A stretch of 64,000 nt of DNA, taken from Leucocoprinus leucothites (Eukaryota > Basidiomycota > Agaricomycetes > Agaricales > Agaricaceae). The notes beneath the pieces were generated by a model. That model made no database searches. It had not been told where the DNA came from and worked only from the letters and a program-made list of their open reading frames with translations. A program made the position numbers and the translations under genes. Below are positions 1 through 12,435 of the stretch, in pieces (within the stretch, counting starts at the first letter, position 1; every line of letters starts with the position of its first letter). The stretch covers positions 1,116,001-1,180,000 of the forward strand of contig JAACJO010000002.1 in the NCBI GenBank assembly GCA_013368445.1, given 5' to 3'.

Positions 1-1309
1 ACATGATTTCTTGTCCTCATCCTGTTCATCCTGGATGGCATTTATACCCCACCCCCGTCATCGTCGAAAGAAAAGGAAAATAAAAAACGACGATGGTTGC
101 TGAGTGGTTAATGAGTCATATCCCTGCTATCCACCGCTGAACAAAACTCGTATTATGTTCGGTGTGGCTGGAAGTAAAAAAAGTTTGCTTCGCGTCGCGT
201 GTTGGTCGGCATGCGGGTTCATTGTGTCAAACCGCATCTTTTGTAAAGATACCCCGCCTCCGATGCTTCTTGTTAGGGCTGTCATGTCAACGGTATTGAG
301 TTTGAGATTACACCAGAAAGTTCAGTGATCCAGGTCTGGAAAGTTGTTAACGCCAGGGTATGGGATAAGATTCTAACAATAAGACCCTAATCTTGGGTAT
401 AGACTTGCCTAATCGGTGCAGAACGTATTTGGCAAGAGCGACCCGACGTAAAGGCACGTCTGCATGAGATGGCTTGAGAAGATAATAAGCAGGAGGTGAT
501 TGTGAAATACGGTTACGATGGTACTTCCTACCTAAGCTTAAACGCCAACCCTTGGTAGCGGAAGACAAGCGGACGAAACCGCATCGGTACCAGATCTTGC
601 TTAGTCAGCAATCACTTGGCTTTGGGCATCGCCACTGGCGCTTACATACGGCTTGCAACGTTACACTGATCATGGTCTGTAAGAGGTGTGAAAAGGTGTG
701 TTTGCCATTCTGTCCCTTTTGTCTTCAGCTGCTAATCCAATATCCATAGAAACTATCAAAGCTAGCTGCTCCAGATCCATTCACTTCCAGTTCTTCAAGC
801 ATCAAAGAGGGCTCACGTAAGGTTGGGGAGAACAAGTTGCTTGGTCGACCAGGCAGTTCCAAGAACCGTTTCCAAGTGAGCCTTATCCTTCTAGCCTTGA
901 AACCTATCTGATCTCTACTACAGCCATACCAGTCTAAATGTAAGGACTGCAAGCAGCCAACGACGCAGAACAATGCCAAATACTGTCATGGTTTGTCGAT
1001 TGCTCTTGCAAGCACTCGTTGCCTAGTGTCCTCATGAACCTTTTTTTCAGGCTGTGCATACAGGAAAGGTCTTTGTTCAATATGCGGAAAACAGATCCTA
1101 GACACGAGCAGCTATGTTATGTCCAACAAGTAGAGTCTCTTCTGACCCCTTTCGTTTCAGCAGTGTGTAATATATGTATACCATCATCTAATTATACGAT
1201 TGAGAATCATTATGGATTATCCAAGGTGCATGGTGATATCGGAAAGTACATTTGCGGTACGACAGCATTGAGACAAACACGAAAAAGGCCGGGCTATCAA
1301 GTTATTCCA
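1..1309. other. Left-edge spacer, no gene recognised
   Basis: This stretch lies downstream of the stop codon of the DNMT5-type gene. Only short open frames without recognisable motifs are present on either strand. Part of it should be the 3' untranslated region of that gene. I see no RNA gene, repeat or transposon end here. Confidence 0.5.
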
Positions 1310-4300
1310 TTAAGATTGCATTGCTTTTTTTCTCTCCTCGTAGATCTCCTCGTCAATCGTATTTGCGGTCAAAAATCTCCATACAAATACGTGCTTGCTC
1401 TGCCCGTAGCGGACGAGACGGCCCACAGCTTGCGTCTCGCAAGCTGTATAGATTTCTTGTGATGGCGCAAGCAGAGGAGAGAGGAAGATTGCGTGGTTGG
1501 CCGACGTCAGATTTGCACCGCTTGCGCTCTCATCCATGACGTTGAGGAGAAGCACCCGTTCTTCGCTGTTGTTCTGGAACTCTTCAAGGTTCTTACTCTT
1601 TTGATGTGCGGTGCCCCTGATCTCCAGGAAGGGGATCTTGTGGTATTTGAGGGCCTCGGCAACCTTCTTCATGAGATCTGGGAACTGGACAAAGACGAGG
1701 ATGCGATCTTCTTTTGGTTGTTTCCTATCAGATGTGGTCAATTGTCTGGTTGTCGAGAACAAGAGTCTGGAGACTTACTTAATAAGCTGGACTACTTTTT
1801 CAAGTTTCATGCCGAAGTGTTTTCCGCGGCCGTCGCGTTCAACATCATCTTCGCCCAGTGTATTAGCAAGGACAACATTAAGCACTCGAGCCGCAGACTT
1901 GCATGCACCAGAGGCAGCATAAACGCATTCCTCCTGTTCTGCTGATGCGCGGACACAACTCTGGCAGCCCATATGACCGCATGATGAGAGCACGGCAGCT
2001 TCCTCGACGGGGATATTTTCGCGACCACAGCTGGGGCAAGAAATTGAGGGTCGTTGGCTGACGTGCTTTTGTAGGTCGCGAACAACAGTGAAGTATCGTA
2101 AAGAGCGGATGCGTCCAACCATCTCTTTTGTGAGCCTTCGGATATCGTGCGTGCGCTCACGATGTTCCCAGACGGCAGCTTTGACTTTCTCTGATAGCTG
2201 GACATCCTGATTCCTGCCCCTAGCTTTCACAGTAGCAGCTCCAGCTTCATCGAGGATCTGCTTGGTGATTTCTGTTGCCTCTTGATCATCAACACCTTCT
2301 GTCCGACAGACACGAACATATTCATTGAACATGGATTCTTGTCCAACATCACCGAGTTTCTTCTCCCGCTTCACCGCCTCCTTAATGGCTTTTAGAAGTT
2401 CTGCTTTGCAATCATCGAGTTGTTTCTGGCGCTCTTTGACTATCACATCGCAAGCCTTCATCGCGTTCTCATTCGACGCTTCTAAATCAAAGTGCGAGCA
2501 GCGTTTCAGTAGGGCTTCTTCAGCAGATCTAATGAGCAGTCAGGGGCCATCATGGAAGAAATGATATAGCATACGTACTTCGATTCTCCAAGGGACTGCG
2601 CAAGGCGCTTTTCTCTATCACTCTCCGTTTTCTTGCCTCGCTTAATCGTCATGTCGAGGGCGCGCAAGTGATGGTCGAGTTCTAAATAAATCGCGCGTTC
2701 CGCAGCAGGCAAGGTTATGCGCTGAATCTTCTCTGTCCATGGAATTTCGTCAATTTCGGCAATGTTCTAACAGAGGGTAAGAATTTGGGCAAGTGCAATA
2801 ACATATGGCGCACCTGTCGAACGAATTGATCCAGGAATGCCTGACCGACTCCATGGCGATGAGCATGCCATTCAAGAGTGTGAACTTCACGGAAAGAGTG
2901 GAATTTCTCGACGGCTGAGGAGGAGTCATGATTTGGTCCAAAAGTGAAGTGGGGGCTTCAAACGTACCTGTCTGCTCTCGCCGTCTCTTTTTCACTTCTT
3001 GCGACTGGCCCTCTCCATCATCATCAACGCCTAGATGCAAGTTCAGGAAAGCTGCAATAGTTTTGAGAGCAGCAAAGTCATGGATGGGTGGAGTGCCTGA
3101 GAGTACCCATTTCCGATCCGCGCTCAGTCTAGTAATTAAGGAATGAATCTTTCCATCCAGGTATGTGTACTCGTCTATCACTTTTCTGGCGAAATGGAAG
3201 ATCTCCATGGGAGGTGCCTGCATCTGGGTCCAGTCCTTTTTGACAGCTTTTGAACCCAGCTTCCAAGGGTCACTATCAGTACGTTTTTGACGTTTGTTTG
3301 GGCGATCCTCGGCCTTCGCTTTCGCTTTCTTTCCTTTCTTCGGGGTTTCATCTACAGTCATCGCATCCTCATCTGTACTAGTTACAGCAGAGCTCGCAGA
3401 TCCCTTTTTAACCGACTTCCTCCCCTTGTTGACCGACTTGCTGGAGATAGCAATAACGCTTTCATCGTCATCCGAAGTCGCAGGAGGTGGTTCATCCGAG
3501 TCTGTTTCTTCTGCGGAGAAGTCGTCGTCTGAATCAATGATGCGCTTCCTCTTCAGGCCCTTCCCAGTTGGCACTTTCTTGATTTTAGGCTCGGGCGGTG
3601 GCGAATTGTCATCGGGTTCCTCAGTTGCTTCGTAATCACTATCAGATCGAGGTTCTTCATCGTCGGAAATGACAATAGCCTTCGCACTAGCGCGCCGTTT
3701 TCTCCTTGGGAGCGCGTCATCACTTGAGGCTTCCTGTTCGCGTTTGATTTTCTCGTATGTGGGATGGCCAGGCTTAACTTCGATAACGACCTCCACTATC
3801 TGATTGAGTGACGATGGAGATTGAGAGGAGCTGGAGGCCGTTAACTTGGGCCTAGTCATCTCGGCCTTGGGTTTCTTCACAACCTCTCCTAGTTTTTCAG
3901 CAGCCTCTCGATACGTTTTCCCTTTCAAGCGTTTGGACTGGACATTTGCATTTGCACGCGCTTCTGCCTCCACTGTAATATCGCTCTCAGTAAAAGTTTG
4001 TTACAGAGAAACGAACAAGATTACCTTTTTCGCGACCTTCTTTCATAGCTACCAGAACGGCTTCGGAACCTTCATCCTGTAGGCGGTTTACTTGTGCCCC
4101 AAGGTTCTCCAACGATTTTTCTAGCTGAGCATTGAAATGACGACCCTCCTTGACGGGAAGCTCTCCCGCAGCAGCAAGCAACTCCAGATTCTCCAGGTAG
4201 ACATTACTCTTGAAGATGTTGGAGGCGATGATCACGATATCGGCTTCTTGAATATCCTCAATGGTAACACCATTCAAGTTCGAGACTGTAGTGATCACAA

Positions 4301-7300
4301 CGACCTTGAAACGACCTTTCCCAGTAAACTTCTGGACTTCAGAATTCCACTGACGCGTCAAGTGAGGCGGGACAATGACGAGGGTAGCCTTGACAGCAAT
4401 CTTGCCGGGCACTCGTCCCTTTGCTGCGAATTCCTTCTTGATCCCGTTGTATGTGCAATCGACAAGGCCCAACGTGATCGCCGTCTTTCCATATCCAACT
4501 TGGTCAGCAAGAACGCCTCCCTTGACTTTGATTGGCCTCTGGGCGCGGCCCTCGGCGCGCCAACCAAGAGGCGTCAAAAGGGCTTCCGAAATTTCCTCCT
4601 CAACGAAAGGGGCCACATTGTCTGCTTCCTGTGTCAACATCCATTCCAGCGATCGAAGCTGTTCTTTACGAAGAGGGGTTTTGAAGTTAGGTGGCTGAGC
4701 ATGTTCTTTATCAGCCTTGTTACTGAGGATAGTGAATTTGGGAAGGTTGACATTGACGACCGGCGTATAATTGGTATCAAGGCGCCAAGAAAGTAGGGGC
4801 TTTTCAGGACGATTATGGGTTGGAAGACGAGAGAGAGCGCGATGAAGGAGGGTGGGGATATTGATTCCAACTCGTACCATGCCTATCCCATTCTCTTCAA
4901 GTTTCAGCTGGGTCACGAAGGGACTTGGACGTGTCTTCAACCGCCGTTCGTATTCCCCGGCCTGAACTGGATCTTCCACTGGTGCGATCTTTTTGCCTAT
5001 TTGAAGCCAGCGCAGTTTGGGCTCCAGTGGGGCGCAGCGCCGGCAGTCCAAGTGGTGATCCGTAACATCTACCTGCTGCCAGGTGCGCAGACCGTCATCA
5101 ACATGACGTATACGCTCGAGGACCCAAGCGAGAGCCTGGAAAGTCCCTCGTTCATGGACTTTATCTACCTCTTTCCATTCTCCCCTGGGCCACTCAGATC
5201 CTGCTTGGCTTTGAAGATCAACCCTACACGAAAGAATTGCGTGCGCATCTCGACATGCATCAGCTCCAGTGGGGATCTGAAGGACGTCAGGAGTTCCGAA
5301 CTCGGCACTCTGCCCAGTGGCTGCCTGCACCAATCATCAGATATTATGATTTTAATCAAAACTTGTAATTGTACCTCGATTTTCACGGCGCTTGACTGCG
5401 CCCATCTACAGGGGAGATGACATGTTACTGTCTGCTCGCCTTCTATGGCGCTCTGTCGCCATTTACTGTCCAGTTTACAAACAATCGGTCTTGGCTCCTT
5501 GTACTCTAGGCGGCGAGTGCTGATCGAGAATACAAAGGCATCTTCAGCGTCGTTTGTTCGATGAGGGTCAAAAAGCATGTAGAGGGGTGGCAAGTTATCA
5601 TCTACGCCATCCTTTTTGTGCAGCGCACCGTTGGCGGTTCCACACTTGTCGAGTAGGGTATAGGTTCCCGTGATATCACGATCGAAAAGTGCCAGCTTCT
5701 CCTGAGGCACAGTGACTTTCAGATTCGAATAGACGGTCTTGTCACGGAAATCTTTGTGCATCAAGCCGAGGCGAGCTTCCCAAGACGGAACAATTTCTCC
5801 TCGGCCTTCAATCTTGATTGATAGCGATGTCGAATGAGGCAAGGCAAAGTACCAGTTACCATTGAACAGACTGTCTTTACAAATCAGCCTACCGACGGGA
5901 GCGGCGAGGACATGGCGAATGTCGGCATTCACCGGTTCCTTGTCCTCGGGGAAGACAGAAAACCGCCACTCGGGTTGCTGAGGATGAAGGGAGAGCTCGA
6001 GTTGGGCATGAGGATTTCGGTAGACTACGCTCCAAATCTCTTGCCGTCTGCATTCAACAAAACGTAGCTCGGTCGAACTACCTCGAAGAACGGCCTCGCA
6101 CCACTTCGTCCATCGGTTACTGGATATGCTCACATTTTCTTGTTCCTTGAGTTTTGTGAGAAGCTCAACAGTGACATTGTTTAGTGAAAGGCACATTGGG
6201 AGTATTCCCTTGAGTGTCTTGGAGAAATCAGCAGGGTGCAAGCGTGGATTCTCGGATGGATCGATTGGTTGAGGGTTATGCTCAGGTCGCCCTCCGCACT
6301 TCTTGCAGAATGTGGTTGAGCAATCCCCGCAACGGTATAGTTCTCGTTTTGTCATATCTGTGCGACCTTCGCAAACGCATAGGCGGGAGCTCTTCAAGGC
6401 ACCCTCGATGACTGAGGACAGGGTATGCTTTTGGTCACCCGAGAGGTTCAAAGGTTCGTGCTTGAGCTCTTCGGCACCTACGACATTGTCTTTGTGATCA
6501 ACTATGACATTGGTAGTATCAACCTGCATGGCATCCGAGTCATAAGCTTGTGAGTTCTTGGATTCATACGTCTCCGTGTCGTCGCCAGCCTTCAGTAGAT
6601 TCTTGCCAACGACCAACGCAGCCAGTATGCACGCCCCAACGACGGTCGTGGACATGGCATTGCCAGCGAGATCGGCAAGTTGGTCCTCGGTCTCGCGCGT
6701 CAGCAAAAGCTTGTCAACTGGCAGGCCTTGCATGGACAGTGCCTCTAATCCGACCATCGGACCACCTCGATTGGTGATATAGGGGATCATAGACGGCGTC
6801 AGACACGGGCAAAGCCCAGGCCTTCCTGAGCCGATAGTGCGATCCACGTTTTGAGAGAGGTTCCATACCTGGCTGTACTGATCGGTGAGTAGTACCCTAG
6901 CGAAGGAAAAGGCATGCCTTACGTCTTGTAACTGGGGTCGACCCCCTTCACTGCGGAACGAAGCAAGCTGATATCCATTAAATCCCACACGCGCTCAACT
7001 TGGCCCACACCCCAGTCGTTCCAGGCAAAGTCCGGAAGTTTGCAGAATCCACCTGGGCCGGTATGAATATCACAACATCAACCAGGAAAATCAGAACTCA
7101 CCTTCATCCCAACTCGTCAAAGGTCGCTTATTTCCAAGCGCTTCTTCCAACCTAGCACGTTGATGCCGAGACTCACAGCGACCCCAGTCCGTACGGCCCG
7201 TCTTGCGATCCAAAGCTCCATAGCTTTCTTGAACAAGCTTTTGACGAGCCTGGTGAATTCGAGGATCGTCTGATGAAAGTAGAAACGCGTCAAGCGTCGA

Positions 7301-8326
7301 TGAGGCTGGACGTTTTAGTTTGTTCGCAACCAAATCCTTCCAATCCTCCGGGATTGTCGAATTGCGTTTATCGACAGCAACGAGATAGACTCGAGTTCTA
7401 GTGTGAGGAATATAGTAGAACTTGGTATCAACTCGAGTGAAGGCAGCGCTATATCCATTCTTTTCGAAATACCCCTTGACACGATCCCATGGAGCTGAAC
7501 AAACATTTTCTAGAATAACCAAAGGAGGCCGGTGGTTTGTGACCCAATCCATCATTCCCCTGAATGTTCGACCTGACTCCCCATTCGCATCAATGTCCTG
7601 TTTCTGGGTGTTCAAGTTGGAATAATCAACACATGAAGTACCAGCAATGAGCATATCAACGTCCCCCGGTACGGGTGCCAATGCTCCATAAGCGGTATGC
7701 CTGAAATATTGTTACATTTAGAATTACTGAGTGGCAAGGCGGTAAATTACGTACGCTTCCTCATTTCCAAGCTCGCAAACATCACGAAAGAGCAAGGGCG
7801 GTTGAAAATTTCGCTCGATGTACGCTTGCTTGAACGGTTCTATCTCGCATGAGAATACATGTTCCACCTCCAACGCAAGTCCATGCTGCTCCAAAATCGA
7901 CTTCTGTATTAGTTCAAGTGCGAGGAGAGGCGATTCTGTGCCAGAGCACATTGTTGCGACTCTCAACTTTCTGCCCTGAACATGTTCGACGACGGACTTG
8001 ATTTTTGCGATACGGCTGACAAGGTCCGAGAAGATGGCAGGAATTTCATTTATGGGCGGGAGGTCCGAAGAGTCAAGGTCAAATGCAGCGAGTTTGTTTC
8101 CCTTCTTTGTGGTTTTGGTGGTGGTATCTTCGTCCATTTCTACATCTGCATCACTGGCACTCTCCTCCTCTGCAGCTGCGTTGGCTTGTCCATCGCTGGT
8201 CGCGTGAACTTCGTCCTCACTATCACTTTCCGGCTTCTTTTCCTTGATCTTTTGCTTTTTGGCACCTCCACCGAAGAAGGATGTAATGGATGCTTGTCCC
8301 TTTGATTGTGCTTTCTCCCTCGCCAT
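1310..8326 (-). CDS. DNMT5: DNMT5-type cytosine DNA methyltransferase fused to RING and SNF2 ATPase
   Basis: Predicted nuclear enzyme of the DNMT5 family, whose studied fungal member (Cryptococcus) is an ATP-dependent maintenance CpG methyltransferase. Domain order: a PCNA-box-like motif (QASITSFF, residues 11-18) and acidic linker; a methyltransferase with AdoMet motif MCSGTESP, catalytic Cys in GTSCVDYS, ENV motif ILENVCSAPW, and motif X GNAMSTTVVGA (6.7 kb); a Cys-rich finger (6.3-6.4 kb); a SNF2 ATPase with Walker A ADQVGYGKTA (4.5 kb), DEYTYL box (3.17 kb) and LSGTPP; a C3HC4-like RING (CPSCGREN...CGHMGCQSC, 2.0 kb); and a helicase C lobe ending in QAVGRLVRYGQ. A long disordered acidic/basic insert splits the ATPase before the DEYT box. 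There are about ten introns; the first is 7701-7754. I estimate about 2,100 residues. The start is the ATG at 8326. No chromodomain is visible, unlike the Cryptococcus protein. The family call is firm; exact exon borders are not. Confidence 0.93.
8273..8296 (-). other. PCNA-interacting (PIP) box consensus in DNMT5 N terminus
   Basis: Residues 11-18 of the DNMT5 protein read QASITSFF, which matches the PIP consensus Q-x-x-[ILVM]-x-x-[FY]-[FY] exactly. It is followed by glycines and a lysine-rich patch (GGGAKKQK), a common PIP context. PCNA binding is inferred. Confidence 0.75.
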
Positions 8327-8582
8327 GACGGGGCGCGTAAAGGAGGGGGATGGGAGAATGATAGTTGTATGAAAAGTCGTACTCAAGTATTAAGCAGGGC
8401 AACACGAGCTGTCGGCTTAGTCACGCGCATGTTATGTGACGACACGCGTTTGATGGCATTGATGGTAAGTATCATATCAAAGTCAGGGTTCTAAAAATAA
8501 TCTCTGCCATTGACAAATGCAATCACATAAGTATCGGCAACAGGCGGACTTGTTAACAAATGCCTTCTTTTCTCGAACTGCC
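8327..8582. promoter_or_regulatory. Divergent promoter of DNMT5 and the lipid phosphatase, with ACGCGT site
   Basis: These 256 bp separate the two start codons. A perfect palindromic ACGCGT (8444-8449), the core of the MluI cell-cycle box bound by MBF in yeasts, lies about 120 bp upstream of the DNMT5 ATG. An ACGCGC lies at 8423-8428. One such hexamer can occur by chance, so S-phase control is a hypothesis. Confidence 0.45.
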
Positions 8583-9777
8583 ATGATATCCGGTGCCACA
8601 AAACGTTATTTTGGCCAAGACTCTCTAGAATGGTTTAATCGATTGTATCTTCTCGATTGGTGTGATCTTTTCAACTTTGATGGGAGCAAAACTCAATTGA
8701 AAGACTGCTGCAGGATTTGCGTTGGCCTACTGTGGTTTTTCTCATATGTAATATCTTTTTGGCCAGTATTCGAGAGGGATTTTTCTCTGAAAGATGAAAC
8801 GATATCCCACCCACATAAATCAAGTCAGTGAGTAAATTCGCACAGGAGAAGTTACCGTTGGCCTTCATCTCCGCTCCTCGCCAGAATCGGCTCTACCTTG
8901 AACTTCAGCATCGCGTTGTTCATTCCCCTCATTATTTTGGTCGTTGCTGGATGCATGAAGAGGTCCCTCCTTGAGATTCATCACGGCGCATTAGCACTAC
9001 TTGCTAGTCGGTGAGCATACGATTACATACTTCGCTTTCAGCTTTCGTCTAAGAAAATGCCTTGCAGGGGACTAGCGCGACTGGTTACCGAATATTTGAA
9101 GCACAAGCTCGGTCAGTATCTTCGTTGTGAACTGTTCCCCGCTAACTCCCTCTTGTAGGTCGGCTACGCCCTGATTTCCTCGCAAGATGTAAGTGGGACA
9201 AAGCAGCTAAGCTTTGTACTGGGTTTGTTTCATGTTCTGGCGTGTCATCCCACGTTCATTGACATCGTCTTCCACAGAAAAGCATCCAAGATTCTTGATG
9301 GTAGAAAGTCATTCCCATCCGGCCACTCATCCACTGCATTTGCGGGCATGGTTTTCTTGACCCTCTGGATCGCTGGTCAAACTGCAGCCCTTTGTCCCGC
9401 CGCGATCCCCCCGGTGAAATGGCTACCTAGTCGGTTGATGTCTTTCATCATCGCTCTTATTCCTTTATTCTGGGCAACCCATGTTGCTGTCACTCGGGTC
9501 GAGGATTACGTGCGTCGTTCCCATTGCAAGTGTGGTTTCTGAGCTCACTTTCGAGTACAAGAGGCACCACAAAGAGGATGTTATTGTGGGAAGTCTAATC
9601 GGCACTATCTCCGCCATCATTTGCTACCTGTTGTTTTGGCCAAGTCCTATTCATAGCGAGTCATTCAGCACGTCCGCTACGACCGAACCAAGACACCTTT
9701 ATGAGGCTAGATATCGACCCGGGAGAGCATACGAATTAACCGCGGTAGACGATGAGAATATCATAAATAACGTGTAA
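8583..9777 (+). CDS. PAP2-family lipid phosphate phosphatase (DPP1/LPP-like)
   Basis: Integral membrane phosphatase expected to dephosphorylate phosphatidate, diacylglycerol pyrophosphate or related lipid phosphates. All three PAP2 catalytic motifs can be read after splicing: KHKLGRLRP with RPDFLARC (9.09-9.19 kb), FPSGHSS (9.31 kb), and THVAVTRVEDYRHHKEDV (9.48-9.58 kb). Hydrophobic segments (CVGLLWFFSYVISFW, LNFSIALFIPLIILVVAG, then several near the C terminus) give the expected six-helix layout. At least six short introns are needed; the first is 8660-8713 and joins ...LLD to WICVG. I chose the ATG at 8583; an in-frame ATG at 8517 would add 22 residues. The family is clear, the lipid substrate is not. 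It is head-to-head with DNMT5. Confidence 0.9.
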
Positions 9778-9828
9778 AACTAAACAAGGCGCAGAAAAGA
9801 GCTATTCGAATGCTAAAGGGATCCACCA

Positions 9829-12247
9829 CTAAATAGCACTGTCATTGCGAACGAAAACCCATTTATCACCCACTTTTTGCATCCTTCCCCCTGAGTGACC
9901 TCCGACATTGGGAGACTGCTGCTGTTCCATATCGGCTCTGTCCGTAGAACCCTCGTCATCCATTTCGCCGCCTCCCAACACAACAGCGTCGGTTGATTGC
10001 CCACTGCCAGTAGACCATTCGTGGTGATTATTTCGGCTGTTGCCGTAATACCCTTCATACCCTCCTCTGCCTCGGGCAGCTCCTCGATCATCACCTCCAT
10101 ATTCATTTCGCCCAACAGGTCCTGCCTTGTCCTGTTGCTGCCAGTCCTTTGACTGAATAGGGTTATTCATAGCACCCATCATCATGAATTGCATCAACTC
10201 TTCCGTTGAGGGCGTATATCCATTCATTGCCTCCCACATTTTCCCTAAAGCTTCCCACGACGCCGGCGAGGTAGGGTCAAAGGTTGACATATTGAAACTT
10301 TCTAGCCCAGATTGTGATAATGCTGGTTTGTTACTCGACTCGACAGACATGTTAGAGGTATTAGGATCCTTCGAGAATGTATTCGCAGCTATTGATGACG
10401 AACTAGATATTGAATCATTACTCGTAGACGTAGACGAGAACTCTGCTTTCGGGTCATGAGGAGTCGAAGGTGTGATAGGCGAGGTAGTGGTGGAGTGAAT
10501 AGTGGTGGAGTTTGAAGCAGGTGATTTTGACGGAGAGGGGGATCGTATATCACGACCAAACTCATCCTTCGCCGTGTTCTCTGATGTTGTTGGGCTGTCG
10601 TTGTTGCCTCTATCGCGGATACGAGGAGAGAGCGGCCGGCGTCGAGGAGGGCTAAACGTAGGCGACTTCCCTCGACGGACCCAGTCCTCGGGACTACGTG
10701 AGCGGCTGTGCCCTCTGCGGGAGTACCAACTATCTTTGTTAGGGCCTCGCTGATAGTCAGGTTCGCGTTCATCCCAGCGATTCCACCGTCCTCGGCGACG
10801 TGGATTTCCTTTTGGATCGCTGCGCGAGTAAGCTCGATCATCATAGCCTCTATCGTGATAACGCTCGTCTCGAGGTGGACTACGATAACTATCATGTCTC
10901 GGGCTCTGTCTACCACGGGCAGGTTCACCATGAGGGATAACGGATGGTTTGGGTATCCGAGGATCTGTAGAGGCTTGTGACACAATAGGGGTATCTGACA
11001 CTGGTGACGTGGTAGAGGATAGCTGGTTTGCAGCGGTACTATTGGCAGATGCAGACTGCAGGTATTGCAATAAGAGGTGCGTAGAATTAGCAGCAGACGA
11101 CGTAGGTGAGGCTACGGTATTTGTGGTTGTTTGCCTAAATAAAGGGCTGAGCAGAAGCTCGAAAGGCGGACTAACGGAACATACGCTATTTGTTGATTGG
11201 CCGCTTGTGTTAACAAAGCCAGCAGCGTTGCCTGGGAATCTACACTCGTTGCGGCAGGCTTTTGTGTCGATTGAGTTGACATGATAGAACTCGCTCGGGG
11301 TGTTGAGGATGTATCGATAGGCACCGACGCACTCTCTATGGGCTCTGACATCAAACAAACCAGAGGCTGATTTAGCACGGCTCTTCGGACCAAACTCGAA
11401 AATATGGGAGATGATAGTTATATAGACGAAGAGATACTCAGCGTACAGAAAAGAGTGATATGCACCTTTATCCTTTCCAAAAACTATATCCGATAAGCGG
11501 CTGAGAATGTCCGGCGGAAAAGTAGCTCCTTTAACCCAGATATCATGTATCTTCTTGGTTTTTTCCTGTGAAAAAGAGCATTAGGATTGTTACTACCTCA
11601 CAGGCGATATAGGTGATGAGAATGTCATTTGCAGGGCGTGGTCTAATGACAAGATCGGAGACAAGTAGAGGAGAGGCACTAAGAGCCACCTGGGGACGAG
11701 GTACGACAACACGAAGCTCGAACGGACGTGTTTGGTATCCACAACTGACCCGTATAATGCTTGTGAGTAAATCTCGGGGAAACTAACCTTCGCTTCAGGT
11801 AGTCCGGTGGCAATCATATCTTGAAATAGTCCTTCAAGGACTCCAGCTATCTTCGAGAGAAAAGTGGCACAGTTTCCAGACCCAGATCGCTCTGAAAGAT
11901 TATGCTTAATGATCTGCTGTCTTGCGGCTCTTGATAGGGCATCAAAAACATAAAGGCTAGAGATTTTGCAAGAGGATGGCAACGATTTGTGAGTGCGATA
12001 CATCATTGAAACAAGCTGCGTGTCGTGCTAGGGGACCAAACGATGAAGTGAGGGATTGTGTATCAAACGAGGAGGCTGGAATTTACCTCCATAAGTCCCA
12101 TCGCAACCTCAGTTAGTTTCGTCATTTTGGACTGCGAGAGCCGTTTGGCTTGAACGACCTCATTGAGTGCCGTTTCGAAATCCTAGATATATTTTCAGAC
12201 AAACGAGAAACCAGATAACTGCAGTTTCATACCTGAATAGCTGACAT
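9829..12247 (-). CDS. CID (CTD-interacting) domain protein with RS-rich and low-complexity tail
   Basis: Nuclear protein predicted to bind the RNA polymerase II C-terminal domain and act in transcription termination or RNA processing (Nrd1/Seb1/Rtt103/SCAF type). The first about 135 residues form a CID: a five-codon first exon (MSAIQ, 12233-12247) joins to DFETALNEVVQAKRLSQSKM, followed by SLYVFDALSRAARQQI and a later exon with KIHDIWVKGATFPPDIL. Next come a Ser/Thr-rich stretch, an RS/RD-rich segment (10.6-10.9 kb), a motif FDPTSPASWEALGKMW followed by STEELMQFMMMG (10.2 kb), and a glycine/arginine-rich tail. I see no RRM, unlike Nrd1, Seb1 and SCAF4/8, so orthology is uncertain. There are at least five introns. 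The gene is divergent from PET117 with 188 bp between starts. Confidence 0.82.
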
Positions 12248-12435
12248 GTACCCGAGGTATAATATCCAAAACAGAGACACTTTTAAGGGAGAGAAACGAG
12301 CGATAAAAGATACTTGTAGGCAGAGGAGCTCAAAACAAGTATTTGCGCGTGTTTTACCTGCAGGCCCGATCCGGATCAAGTTCCCACTTGCGGTCTGTGC
12401 GTGCCCTGGCGAGTGCTCCCTACTTATCGACAACA

